DNA of 42,012 bases, from positions 1-42,012 of the forward strand of contig JAJYDG010000005.1 in NCBI GenBank assembly GCA_021777675.1, given 5' to 3'. The position numbers were made by a program, and so were the translations under genes. This stretch comes from a bacterium. GTDB taxonomy: Bacteria; Patescibacteriota; Minisyncoccia; Moranbacterales; UBA2206. The notes below the pieces were generated by a model, which was not told the DNA's origin, made no database searches, and worked only from the letters and a program-made list of their open reading frames with translations. This document shows, piece by piece, positions 8,983 through 17,743 of the stretch. Within the stretch, counting starts at the first letter, position 1; each line of letters starts with the position of its first letter.

Positions 8983-10890
8983 ATGAGGAATAAAAGAAAA
9001 TTTTATCAAAAAGGTTCAATGCTTGTGGGCGTATTAATTGTATTTTTAATGATTTCAATGGTGGCGATTGCGATTATTAATCGCTCGCTTCAAGGGGCGG
9101 TTCTTACGGCTGATTCCAAAAAAGGCTATGCAACATATCAAAATTCAGATTCAAGTGCGGAAAGTTTTTTGAATAAGTTTAAAAATTTGGACAATGAAAC
9201 ATCTAATCAAATTCCTGAAAATACATTAGCCTCAAGTTTTTGTGGTGCTACATTGTGTTATAAAAAAGACGGGATAACTGAGCTTAATTCCGCAGGAAGT
9301 GTTAGTGATATTTTTAATTTCAAAGCCAGTGTCACAGTAAATGGCGTCACCAGAACAATCTTTGCTCCGGTACCGGATAGAATTGATGGAAGGTTGGGTA
9401 TGGGTGATTTGGAAGTAAAAAAATGTGATGGTTCATATGCTCCGTGTAATGGATCATATAATAAATGCGATATAGGTATTAAGGTGAATGCCAGTGGTTT
9501 TGATCCAATAACAATGCTTAACTATGAAGTTAGAAAATCAATCAATCCATCTTTGACATATGGAGCGTCTAACGGAGATTACTATGGCTGGCAAAGAGTG
9601 CCCCAAGGGAATGCTGCTCAATTTTTTGCAAAAGATGGGGCAACATTGCTTAAAAATGGCGATAGTTCGCTTAAAGATCAATATGGCCAAACATATTATT
9701 TTAGTATTAAAGCTAGACACAAAAATCCTTTCAGTTTGGATTCGCTGTATTTGGATGATGGAAATGGAAACGCTCCATCAAATGTCAAATTGGATTCAAA
9801 TCCGTCATGTAGTGGAAGTGTTAGCATCGGCGGAGTGGAATATAAAGCGTTAAATAGCCTGGGATGCGTTACTTCAGACAAACAACCGGCAGGGACGGAA
9901 ACATTCAAGAGTTCATATAATTGTTGCAATGGAACTGAATGTTATATGCCCAGTCCGCACTGGACAAATAATACAGATAGCACATGCGCATTGGAGAAAT
10001 GTGATAATGTCATTTTGGATGGCTACACGGATAATGTTGATAACTATCCTTCTGGAGAAACTTCTGGTTACTGGAATGGCGTTTCTGATCCAGGAGGAGG
10101 TTATTGTGGCAGTTCGCAAAAATGTGTTCCCAGTAATGATTGCAAGTATCCCTATCGCACAGTGGGATATTGCACTAGTCTGCCTGCTCCAAGTTCGCAA
10201 AATTCGTCATTTCTTCCTGATACCAAATGGAAATTTAATAATTATGTTGATGTGGATATGAATGCTAACAGAAATGCTAATACTCAACCTCGTTGCACAT
10301 ATCATACTTGTCCGTCTTCGACGTTGACTTATAAACCTACGCCATTTGGAGGCGTAGCACCTGTTCCTGTCTGTGGCATTCCTGACGGAGGACGCGGATT
10401 CTTTAGCGCAAGTTTGATTTGTAAAAACACGACAAATTGCGGTCCATATACGGCAACGGTTTCGTGCAATTTGTCTTGTGACTCAGGCTATTATCCGGCG
10501 GAAACTAAAGCGGGATCAAATATTAACCAGGTAACGGTTAATTATTCAAATAATTGTTGTTACGAAAGCCAACCCGGACCTGCGCCAACATGCGCGAGTG
10601 CCGGATATGGTTGTGGGGCATCCGCAATATGGATACCTACTTGCGGTGGAGGACATTGGGATTATAGCGGATGCTGGCAACCTTATGGATGCGGAAGTGA
10701 TCCAGTTTGTTCTTGCGGTATGACGGGAAGTTGCACAAATACTTGCATTGGAGCTAATGATACGAGAGTTTGTAATCCAACAAAAACTTGTACGGGAACA
10801 AGAGAATATCCGTGCGTGACAGGGAAAGACAAGAAAGGAAATGATATAATGGGTACATGTAGCGAACTCTATACATATGCTTGTTGCTAA
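8983..10890 (+). CDS. Large Cys-rich pilus-associated protein (PilX/GspK-like N-terminus, set A)
   Basis: Pilin-like N-terminal hydrophobic helix GSMLVGVLIVFLMISMVAIAIINRS without Glu5, then a ~590-aa Cys-rich ectodomain (about 40 Cys). Confidence 0.75.
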   Translation: MRNKRKFYQKGSMLVGVLIVFLMISMVAIAIINRSLQGAVLTADSKKGYATYQNSDSSAESFLNKFKNLDNETSNQIPENTLASSFCGATLCYKKDGITELNSAGSVSDIFNFKASVTVNGVTRTIFAPVPDRIDGRLGMGDLEVKKCDGSYAPCNGSYNKCDIGIKVNASGFDPITMLNYEVRKSINPSLTYGASNGDYYGWQRVPQGNAAQFFAKDGATLLKNGDSSLKDQYGQTYYFSIKARHKNPFSLDSLYLDDGNGNAPSNVKLDSNPSCSGSVSIGGVEYKALNSLGCVTSDKQPAGTETFKSSYNCCNGTECYMPSPHWTNNTDSTCALEKCDNVILDGYTDNVDNYPSGETSGYWNGVSDPGGGYCGSSQKCVPSNDCKYPYRTVGYCTSLPAPSSQNSSFLPDTKWKFNNYVDVDMNANRNANTQPRCTYHTCPSSTLTYKPTPFGGVAPVPVCGIPDGGRGFFSASLICKNTTNCGPYTATVSCNLSCDSGYYPAETKAGSNINQVTVNYSNNCCYESQPGPAPTCASAGYGCGASAIWIPTCGGGHWDYSGCWQPYGCGSDPVCSCGMTGSCTNTCIGANDTRVCNPTKTCTGTREYPCVTGKDKKGNDIMGTCSELYTYACC

Positions 10891-10922
10891 ATTTTTTTTG
10901 ATTTATCTTTAGTGGAGAAATT

Positions 10923-11432
10923 ATGAATAAAAATCAAATAAAAAAAAACAAGCAAAAGCAAAGTGGCTTTACGCTTATAGAGATATTGCTCGTTGTGGCA
11001 TTGATTGGTATTTTGAGTGTTGTTACGATTAATTCAATGAAATCTGGTCAAAATCAAAATAAGCTTAAAGCGGCGCAGGCTGAAACGGAAGCAATTATTA
11101 AGCTTGCACAGAGTTATGCGCTTCAAGGTAGAAAACAGGGAAATATTGTGCCAAAATATTATGGCGTTAAATTTTCAGTAGATGGAAAAAGTTATTCTTT
11201 CTGTAGTAATTTAAATGATGCTGATGTTGATTGCAATAATCTGATAGAAAGTTATCAATTCAAAAACGGAGTGATGCTTAGCGCCGGACAAGGAACGCAA
11301 GTGTCTTTTGATGTTCCCTTTGGCAATTGTCGATTGAGTTCAGCTAGCGATAATCTGACATTGACATTTAAATTTGATAATAATTCACGGGGAATATTAA
11401 TCAATAAAGGCGGTGCGATTACAGAAAATTAA
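10923..11432 (+). CDS. Type IV pilin-like/pseudopilin (GspH-like position, set B)
   Basis: SG|FTLIEILLVVALIGILSVVT. Confidence 0.88.
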   Translation: MNKNQIKKNKQKQSGFTLIEILLVVALIGILSVVTINSMKSGQNQNKLKAAQAETEAIIKLAQSYALQGRKQGNIVPKYYGVKFSVDGKSYSFCSNLNDADVDCNNLIESYQFKNGVMLSAGQGTQVSFDVPFGNCRLSSASDNLTLTFKFDNNSRGILINKGGAITEN

Positions 11433-11990
11433 ATGAAAACAAGAGCAATAAAATTAAGAAAATACGCAGCTTTTTCTTTTGTTGAAGTAATGCTTTCCGT
11501 GACAATATTATCAATTGGCATAGTTGGTGTGATGCCTTTGTTTATTTCCAATTTAAGGGTTTCCATGGATAGCCGCGATCAAATTATGGCTGATATGTTG
11601 GCACAGGAAGGAACGGAATTAGTGCAAAGTTTGCGAGATAATAATTTGGTAAGCGGGGCAAGCGGAGGAATTTTTGATAGCGCAACATTTCCCGGTTCAA
11701 GTTCGACTAATTGTAAAATCAGTTATGATACGGATAAAATAATTTGCGATGGAACATATCAACTTAATTTAGATGCGAATAAATTCTATACTCATAATGC
11801 GGGAACGGTTGTTACAAAATTTCAACGAAAAATAAGTATAACATACAGTCCGAATTCAGATAATTTGAGCGCTACAAAAGCGGAAGTTATAAGTATGGTA
11901 ATTTGGGGAAATAGTTTTTCAGATGTGGGAAGTTGTAATGCAAGCAACAAATGCGCTTACACTAAATTAATTTTAACCAAATGGAATTAG
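11433..11990 (+). CDS. Minor pilin, PilV/GspI-like (set B)
   Basis: AA|FSFVEVMLSVTILSIGIVGV; LAQEGTELVQSLRDNN. Confidence 0.83.
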   Translation: MKTRAIKLRKYAAFSFVEVMLSVTILSIGIVGVMPLFISNLRVSMDSRDQIMADMLAQEGTELVQSLRDNNLVSGASGGIFDSATFPGSSSTNCKISYDTDKIICDGTYQLNLDANKFYTHNAGTVVTKFQRKISITYSPNSDNLSATKAEVISMVIWGNSFSDVGSCNASNKCAYTKLILTKWN

Positions 11991-12541
11991 AGAAGCGAAA
12001 AAAAAATAAAAAAAAATATGCTGGTTTTTCTCTTTTGGAAATAGTTATTGCTATGAGTATTTTTGTTATAGTCGTGATGGTTGCAACGATTTCTTTTTCC
12101 AATGCTTTTTTTTCCGGACAAAAAACAGAAACAGTGCGAAAGAATTTGGAAAATGGCAGAACGGCAATAGAAATAATGGCAAAAAATATTCGTATGAGCA
12201 GAAAACTCGTTGGAATAACTAATGGAATAAAAATGTTCAATAATTCTCAGGGAAAATGCATCGCGTATGTTTTTGGTAGCGGAAAATTGCAAAGTATTGT
12301 TTACGCTCCCAGTGACATTGAAACAGACTCCACTTTTCCAACTTGCTCCGACCCTGACATGAACAATGCTTCCGATCTAATTTCATCAGGAGTTAGCGGT
12401 TCTTTTTCGATAATTCAAACTTCAATAGTAGCTCCCAAAAAGATAGGCAAAGCGACTATTTTAATTAAAATCGGAACCGGCAATGATATTCAATATATGC
12501 AAACAACCGTTTCCTTTCGTGATTTTAGGGGTATTTTATAA
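11981..12541 (+). CDS. Minor pilin, PilW/GspJ-like (set B)
   Basis: AG|FSLLEIVIAMSIFVIVVMVA; KNIRMSRKL; MQTTVSFR. Confidence 0.85.
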   Translation: MELEKRKKNKKKYAGFSLLEIVIAMSIFVIVVMVATISFSNAFFSGQKTETVRKNLENGRTAIEIMAKNIRMSRKLVGITNGIKMFNNSQGKCIAYVFGSGKLQSIVYAPSDIETDSTFPTCSDPDMNNASDLISSGVSGSFSIIQTSIVAPKKIGKATILIKIGTGNDIQYMQTTVSFRDFRGIL

Positions 12542-12559
12542 ATATAGTCCGATAAAACT

Positions 12560-12982
12560 ATGTCAAAAAAAATAAAATACAAAGCATCAGCGCTTATTAT
12601 TACGATGATAATTTTAGGGATTATGTTGATTACGGCGCTTTCCGCTTCCATCGTTTCAATTCGAGAAAAAAAAGCATCGATGGGTGAAAATATTTCCGGA
12701 CAAGCCTTTCAAGATGCCCAAAGCGGAGTGGAATTGGTAATGCGAAATATTTTAACCGGTGGACTCACAACAGTCAGTCAACTTTCTAATTGCGAAAAAA
12801 ACACTTCATCTCCGAATTATGGGTTCATTGTAGACACTAGCGTTCCATATATCGTTGAGCTTGAAGATGTCAGCGGTAATAAAATAAATTGTGATTCTGC
12901 GGCTCTAATTTCCAGCATTGCTTCACTTAAATCAGCGGGAACCTCCGGTGATAGCCAAAGAGCGATTCAAGCAATAAGATGA
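12560..12982 (+). CDS. PilX/GspK-like minor pilin (set B, short)
   Basis: ASALIITMIILGIMLITALSASIVSIREKKASMGENISGQAFQDAQSGVELVM; no Glu5. Confidence 0.75.
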   Translation: MSKKIKYKASALIITMIILGIMLITALSASIVSIREKKASMGENISGQAFQDAQSGVELVMRNILTGGLTTVSQLSNCEKNTSSPNYGFIVDTSVPYIVELEDVSGNKINCDSAALISSIASLKSAGTSGDSQRAIQAIR

Positions 12983-13171
12983 TATAGAATGCCGATAATG
13001 CGTGCAAATATTCGGTAGTTTTGAGTTGTCGAAAATTTTTTATAATTTTTTTTATATTTTCCCTTGTATTTGTTTTTGGTGAAGTGTTGCAATTATTTCT
13101 TGAATTATCTTTGTCACTATTTGACTTGAATGAGATTATTTGCTAATTTTTTTTAGTAGTTCTTAAAAATA

Positions 13172-13262
13172 TTTCTCCGAACATTGAATCTGCGGAGAAA
13201 ACCTTTGAAGAAAAAAGTTATTTCACTTTGTGAATTGTTCGCAGAGTGAAACTTCTTTTTTT
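13172..13262 (+). promoter_or_regulatory. Two tandem hairpins, the second followed by a T7 run; candidate leader/attenuator or terminator
   Basis: tttctccg/cggagaaa (13172-13179/13193-13200); tttcact/agtgaaa (13221-13227/13245-13251), then cttcttttttt. Confidence 0.45.
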
Positions 13263-13290
13263 ATGAACAAAGATAAGGGATTATTGAAAA

Positions 13291-13797
13291 ATGGGAAAAT
13301 CACTGGGATTTTTAAGAAGCGGAGAAGAAGTTTTTGATCGAGAAAATTCTCACTTAAAATTAAGCGATGAATTGATCAAGGAAGTTCTCGGAAGAATTTC
13401 CTCTGAGGGGAGAAGTTTTATTGAAAGAGAAGTGGAGTTTGGGGAAATTGTCGGACAAACAATTTGTGTCGAGACAAAAGCATTTGATAAAATTGTATAT
13501 GCAAGAAGACCAAAAAGAATTGGTCATTCGAAATTTGTCTTGGGACATTCTTCGGAATTTTGTTCGTCAGTTTTTGTCGCATTAAAAGTTGGCAACAAAT
13601 GGGGAGAATATATTCTTTGTACTGGTTTTGTAGGGGAAAAACCACAACCGGAACCATGGGATTGGAAGTATTTTTCCAAACAAAAAAATCCCCAAGAAGC
13701 AAAAGAGAAGGCAATTGATTTTTGGAAAAATCATGCCTTGGTTTGGGGTAGTGAAGAGGTTATCACGGGGACAGAAGTTATAGTCTGTCCTTGGTAA
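13291..13797 (+). CDS. Hypothetical protein
   Basis: Intact 168-aa ORF between a hairpin leader and a terminator; no family recognised. Confidence 0.7.
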   Translation: MGKSLGFLRSGEEVFDRENSHLKLSDELIKEVLGRISSEGRSFIEREVEFGEIVGQTICVETKAFDKIVYARRPKRIGHSKFVLGHSSEFCSSVFVALKVGNKWGEYILCTGFVGEKPQPEPWDWKYFSKQKNPQEAKEKAIDFWKNHALVWGSEEVITGTEVIVCPW

Positions 13798-13808
13798 AAG
13801 CGTTTGTT

Positions 13809-13847
13809 CAAGGGATTTTTTCGAATGAAAAAATCCCTTGTTTTTTA
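13809..13847 (+). terminator. Rho-independent terminator
   Basis: caagggattttttc-gaat-gaaaaaatcccttg followed by tttttt. Confidence 0.88.
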
Positions 13848-14061
13848 AAATGGTTGATATGTCGATTGGATTGGAGCTTTCTTTTGTGCGTGACGAGAAT
13901 ATAAAGGCACGGGTTTTGGAAAATAGATTGGTTGTTTGAAGAAAAAATATTAGATAAACGCAGAAGGAGGCTTGAAAATGAATCTACTTCGAGCATTTGA
14001 CAAAAAGCGCACCTAATGCTACAGTTAGCTGTTAAATTTTAATTGTGTTTAATTGAAAAAT

Positions 14062-14808
14062 ATGACATTGGAAAATTTTTTTAAACTACTTAGAAATAAT
14101 TTTAAGAATATTTTATTAGCCGGGATATTTTTAGCGGCGACATCTTTTGTTGTTTTAGTCTTCACGCAAAAGAGTTATCGCGCCGGCACCGATCTTTTGC
14201 TTGTGCAAAATCAACAAACGACAACCGATTATTACGCATTGTCAAAATCAACAGATTATTTAAGCGGAATTTTAATGGAGGCGGTGTATAGTGAAAAATT
14301 TTTGGAAGAAATTAAAAATGCCAATCTTGTTTCAACTAATTTTTTACCAACCAATGAAGCTGATCGCCTAAAAGAATGGCAAAAAATCGTGAAGTTGAAA
14401 AAAAATGCCAATGTCGGAATTATTACCGTGGATGTTTATGCCGATTCGCAAAAACAAGGAGCGGAGATTTCTAACGCGATAGTGGATGTATTGACTAACA
14501 AATACTCTCTCTTTTTGGGGCAAGGGCAAAATATTGAGATCCGAGTGCTTAGCGGTCCGATTGTGGAAAAAAATCCAAGCGTCATTCAAATTTTGGCAGT
14601 TATTTTTGGCGGTTTTGCTATCGGGTTTATATTGGCATTTATGTTTTTTTATTATAAATCCGAACAAGTTGAAAAAGGAAGCAGTCTTGATATTTTTGGT
14701 AAAAATACTTTCACGCATAATTTTTTCGGTAATGATAAAGAAAGTGATTATCTTGATGAAAATAGCGATTATTGGAAAAGTAAATTGGCGGAAAAAAACC
14801 AGAAGTAA
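14062..14808 (+). CDS. Chain-length determinant/Wzz-like polysaccharide biosynthesis protein
   Basis: MTLENFFKLLRNNFKNILLAGIFLAATSFVVLVFTQKSYRAGTDLLL with a second TM near the C-terminus (IQILAVIFGGFAIGFILAFMFFYY); track start 14053 is TTG, ATG at 14062 preferred. Confidence 0.75.
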   Translation: MTLENFFKLLRNNFKNILLAGIFLAATSFVVLVFTQKSYRAGTDLLLVQNQQTTTDYYALSKSTDYLSGILMEAVYSEKFLEEIKNANLVSTNFLPTNEADRLKEWQKIVKLKKNANVGIITVDVYADSQKQGAEISNAIVDVLTNKYSLFLGQGQNIEIRVLSGPIVEKNPSVIQILAVIFGGFAIGFILAFMFFYYKSEQVEKGSSLDIFGKNTFTHNFFGNDKESDYLDENSDYWKSKLAEKNQK

Positions 14809-14916
14809 TCGTTTTTTGTCCAGTTTCGTTTTTTCGAAATTGGCATAAGATTGTTATGGATTGTCCATTAACAATTGAATAGTTAGAAAAAAATACTGAA
14901 ACAGGAGGAATGGCAG

Positions 14917-15882
14917 ATGAGAAAGGTAATTCAGAAATTGGTATTGTTTATAGTGATAGCTGCCATTTTTTCAAGTTGCGCGGCTACAATGGAAATGAAA
15001 AACATCAAAACCAATCCGCTCAGTTCGCTTTCCAAGATGGAGCAGAGTGGAAAGGTGGAGATGCTAATCCAGCCCCATCAGACTTTGGGGCTTGAACCCA
15101 CCCCGGCAATTTGCCGTGGAGATATTTCGACCTATTTAGTTGTTTTTCCAAAGCGACTCTTGGGCGAATATTTTCCGGGCACTTTACGCTGGAATGTCTG
15201 GGTCGTCAGAGATGACGACACTGAGTCGTTCGGGCAAGTACTTTTTTCCGGAATTCATCCGTCGGGTTATTTTTTCGGAACAGCTGTGCTTGACGGCAAG
15301 ATCACGGATGGGCAAATGGCGATCCTATCGACGGACATGCGGTTTATTTACAGTCCGTTCGAGAGAGAAATGCCGGTGGAGAGGGATAAGTTTTTGACTG
15401 ATCCTGTCTATCGGAAAAAAATGGTAAAGGAAGTGAATAAATCGGTTGACGGGAAGGATTTTAATATCAGCTCGTTGACCTCGGTTCCGGATTTTCAAAG
15501 TGTGATAAAATCTTGGAATCAGATTCGTTTTCCGGAGGGGTATCTATTATCCCCATACGGCGTGGATGAAGTTGCCCTTATTCGGGGTAAGAATCCGCAA
15601 TATTCCTATTTTGAAAAGCTAGTTGGCACAGGTCGATTCGCAATTCGAGTGGGGGTTAATCCAATCGGCATGGCGATAGTAAATGCCGCCGGGATTGCAA
15701 TGGATTTGATTCGCGCGACTGGAGCGCCATCCAAAGGAAGAGACTTTTCTTCTGAAGTAAGCAGGAGAGAGGAATCTTTCACTATTGAGTACTTATTGAC
15801 ATTGGCTCAGAACGAGATAAAAAAACGGAATGAGGTCAATGTTCAGCTATACAACCTAGTAAACGAAAGGAGCTCACCATGA
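14917..15882 (+). CDS. Putative lipoprotein, function unknown
   Basis: Signal peptide with lipobox-like IFSSC; strong SD (aggagg); 321 aa. Confidence 0.75.
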   Translation: MRKVIQKLVLFIVIAAIFSSCAATMEMKNIKTNPLSSLSKMEQSGKVEMLIQPHQTLGLEPTPAICRGDISTYLVVFPKRLLGEYFPGTLRWNVWVVRDDDTESFGQVLFSGIHPSGYFFGTAVLDGKITDGQMAILSTDMRFIYSPFEREMPVERDKFLTDPVYRKKMVKEVNKSVDGKDFNISSLTSVPDFQSVIKSWNQIRFPEGYLLSPYGVDEVALIRGKNPQYSYFEKLVGTGRFAIRVGVNPIGMAIVNAAGIAMDLIRATGAPSKGRDFSSEVSRREESFTIEYLLTLAQNEIKKRNEVNVQLYNLVNERSSP

Positions 15883-17435
15883 AAAAGTACGCAGTAATGG
15901 TAATGTTCCTGGTGGCAATGTTCTTTTCGAGCGTAGCCTTTGCAGGGACAGGGACATATTCATATTCGGTCAGGGCAGGCGATACCCTTTCGGGAATCGC
16001 CAAAAAAAGAGGGGAATCATTGGCTGACCTAAAGTCTTTGAATCCCCAAATCAAAAATTTCAACAAGATTTGGCCCGGGCAAGTCATCAACACACCTTCT
16101 GACAAGCTTTCCACGACGCATATTAAACTGGTGGTTAGCAAAACGGTTTTGCAAAAAACTGCCAGACCTTGGAATCCCGGGAGTAATCCCTGGTGTCTGA
16201 GTAAAGCAGAAGGTGTCAGAAGACTCCACTTCTCTCCTTCCGGAGAGAGGGATTTTTTGAATGCGCTCAGCAGCAAACACTTTTCCATTGCTCGTATCTA
16301 TAAGAATGGTCAAGTATTTGATGATTTTGGCAACGAGTATCGCATGCTCAAAATGGGTTTCGGGAAAGGAAGTTTTTTTCAGCCCATTCCAGCGTGGAAA
16401 GATGAGTTGCATGCTGAGGCCGGATGGATGTATAAGTCGGGAAATGAGTATTTGGTCTTTCCCTTCAAATGCGGAAACCCGACATCTCTGGAGCTGGTCA
16501 AGGCCACTGAGGTGAAAACCAAAAGCGTCCAAAAATTAGCTCCAACTACGCCAAAATCCCAACCAGAGAAAAAATCCGAACTGCCTTCAATTTTTAAGGA
16601 GGTGCCGGTGGAAAAGCAGTGTGTCACATCTGAACACGAGCTTGATGCTGGTGGTGGTGTTTGGCGAAATCAAGATTCCTCTAGCAAGGGGGATTGGTGG
16701 TTTCTTCAATATAAGTGGTACCTGCGAAGCTGTCAGAATGAAACTAAAGCTTTCGGAGGTACTTTAACGCCTGTCATTGGCGCTTTCGCCAAGGGTGACC
16801 GAGGCAGCACCGATGCCGGGTACGATTGGAATAACTGGGGGGTTGGTCCACAGGTCGGCTTTATGTGGGATAGCGCGACAGATAAAGGCTATCCTCAACA
16901 AATCCAGTTTATGCTTCGTGCAATTTATTTTCATATGCACGGGCAGAACGGCTGGTCCGGATATTCCAAGGAACAAGAACATATTTTGGTTGGATATTAC
17001 ATCGAATATCTTAGGAGGTTCCATCCAAAATATATGACCATCCTGTATTCTGAGGGGTGGTTTGATGTTAACAAAAATTTCAATTCTACGTGGAGCGGTG
17101 ACAAAGTCAATGACATGACACAGTTTGTCATTGGCGCTAAGCTTCATCGAGATTTAACGGATAGCTGGGCGGTCAGACTTGGACCGCAATTCGGCTATCA
17201 AATTGATGAAAACCGTCTTGGCGCAACTTTTGTTGCCGAGTTGCGCTATGATGACTGGCTGATTTTCGGGCCAAGCTTTGACTATTGTATCAGTTCTAAT
17301 GCAATAAACGAAGCTGGTGGCTGGGCGGCAGGTGTATTTGCCAGGGTGGAGTTACACAAGCAAATCACCAAAAAGTACACTGAATATCGGATGCAAAAAG
17401 TAACTACGTCCGATAAACAACTGCTTAAGTATTAG
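15879..17435 (+). CDS. Secreted LysM-domain protein with a beta-rich, outer-membrane-protein-like C-terminal half
   Basis: Signal peptide MKKYAVMVMFLVAMFFSSVAFAG; LysM YSVRAGDTLSGIAKKRGESLADLKSLNPQI...WPGQVI; C-terminal alternating aromatic/Gly-rich strands. Confidence 0.75.
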   Translation: MKKYAVMVMFLVAMFFSSVAFAGTGTYSYSVRAGDTLSGIAKKRGESLADLKSLNPQIKNFNKIWPGQVINTPSDKLSTTHIKLVVSKTVLQKTARPWNPGSNPWCLSKAEGVRRLHFSPSGERDFLNALSSKHFSIARIYKNGQVFDDFGNEYRMLKMGFGKGSFFQPIPAWKDELHAEAGWMYKSGNEYLVFPFKCGNPTSLELVKATEVKTKSVQKLAPTTPKSQPEKKSELPSIFKEVPVEKQCVTSEHELDAGGGVWRNQDSSSKGDWWFLQYKWYLRSCQNETKAFGGTLTPVIGAFAKGDRGSTDAGYDWNNWGVGPQVGFMWDSATDKGYPQQIQFMLRAIYFHMHGQNGWSGYSKEQEHILVGYYIEYLRRFHPKYMTILYSEGWFDVNKNFNSTWSGDKVNDMTQFVIGAKLHRDLTDSWAVRLGPQFGYQIDENRLGATFVAELRYDDWLIFGPSFDYCISSNAINEAGGWAAGVFARVELHKQITKKYTEYRMQKVTTSDKQLLKY

Positions 17436-17489
17436 CAGTGGAATTTAATTTCCAAAACTTTAATTAGTTTTATTTAATTATTCCACTGC
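17435..17489. repeat. Inverted repeat after the LysM gene
   Basis: gcagtggaat (17435-17444) / attccactgc (17480-17489), with a nested aaaact/agtttt. Confidence 0.6.
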
Positions 17490-17635
17490 CGAGAGGGTGG
17501 TTGAGCGTTCACACTGTCTGCAATATTTTGCAGGCTTTGAATGAATTGCGGGGATGATGAATATAAAACGTATTAAATTTTTTGTGAAAAAATTCTTTGT
17601 GAAAAATTTATCCATCGTTTGAAAATATTTAGGTA

Positions 17636-17663
17636 TTGACAAACGATGGTGAATTGATATATT
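17636..17663 (+). promoter_or_regulatory. Sigma70-type promoter with overlapping operator-like inverted repeat
   Basis: TTGACA-16 nt-TATATT; ccatcgtttg (17612-17621)/caaacgatgg (17640-17649) overlaps the -35 region. Confidence 0.65.
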
Positions 17664-17743
17664 ATGAAATGTTTTCGAGTAAGGCATGGCATAGTGTTGT
17701 GCTTATCGACGAAAATAGAACCTTTAAAAAAGGGAGGAAAGAC

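Noticed and set aside
9560-10261. Overlapping ORFs in other frames inside the Cys-rich pilin gene (9560-9853, 9929-10261, 9913-10200)
   Set aside because: Shadow frames of the continuous 635-aa ORF with no own RBS or family signature
16029-16532. 167-aa minus-strand ORF antisense to the LysM gene
   Set aside because: The plus strand encodes a signal peptide and LysM domain with good SD; the antisense ORF shows no recognisable motif and is likely a by-product of higher GC
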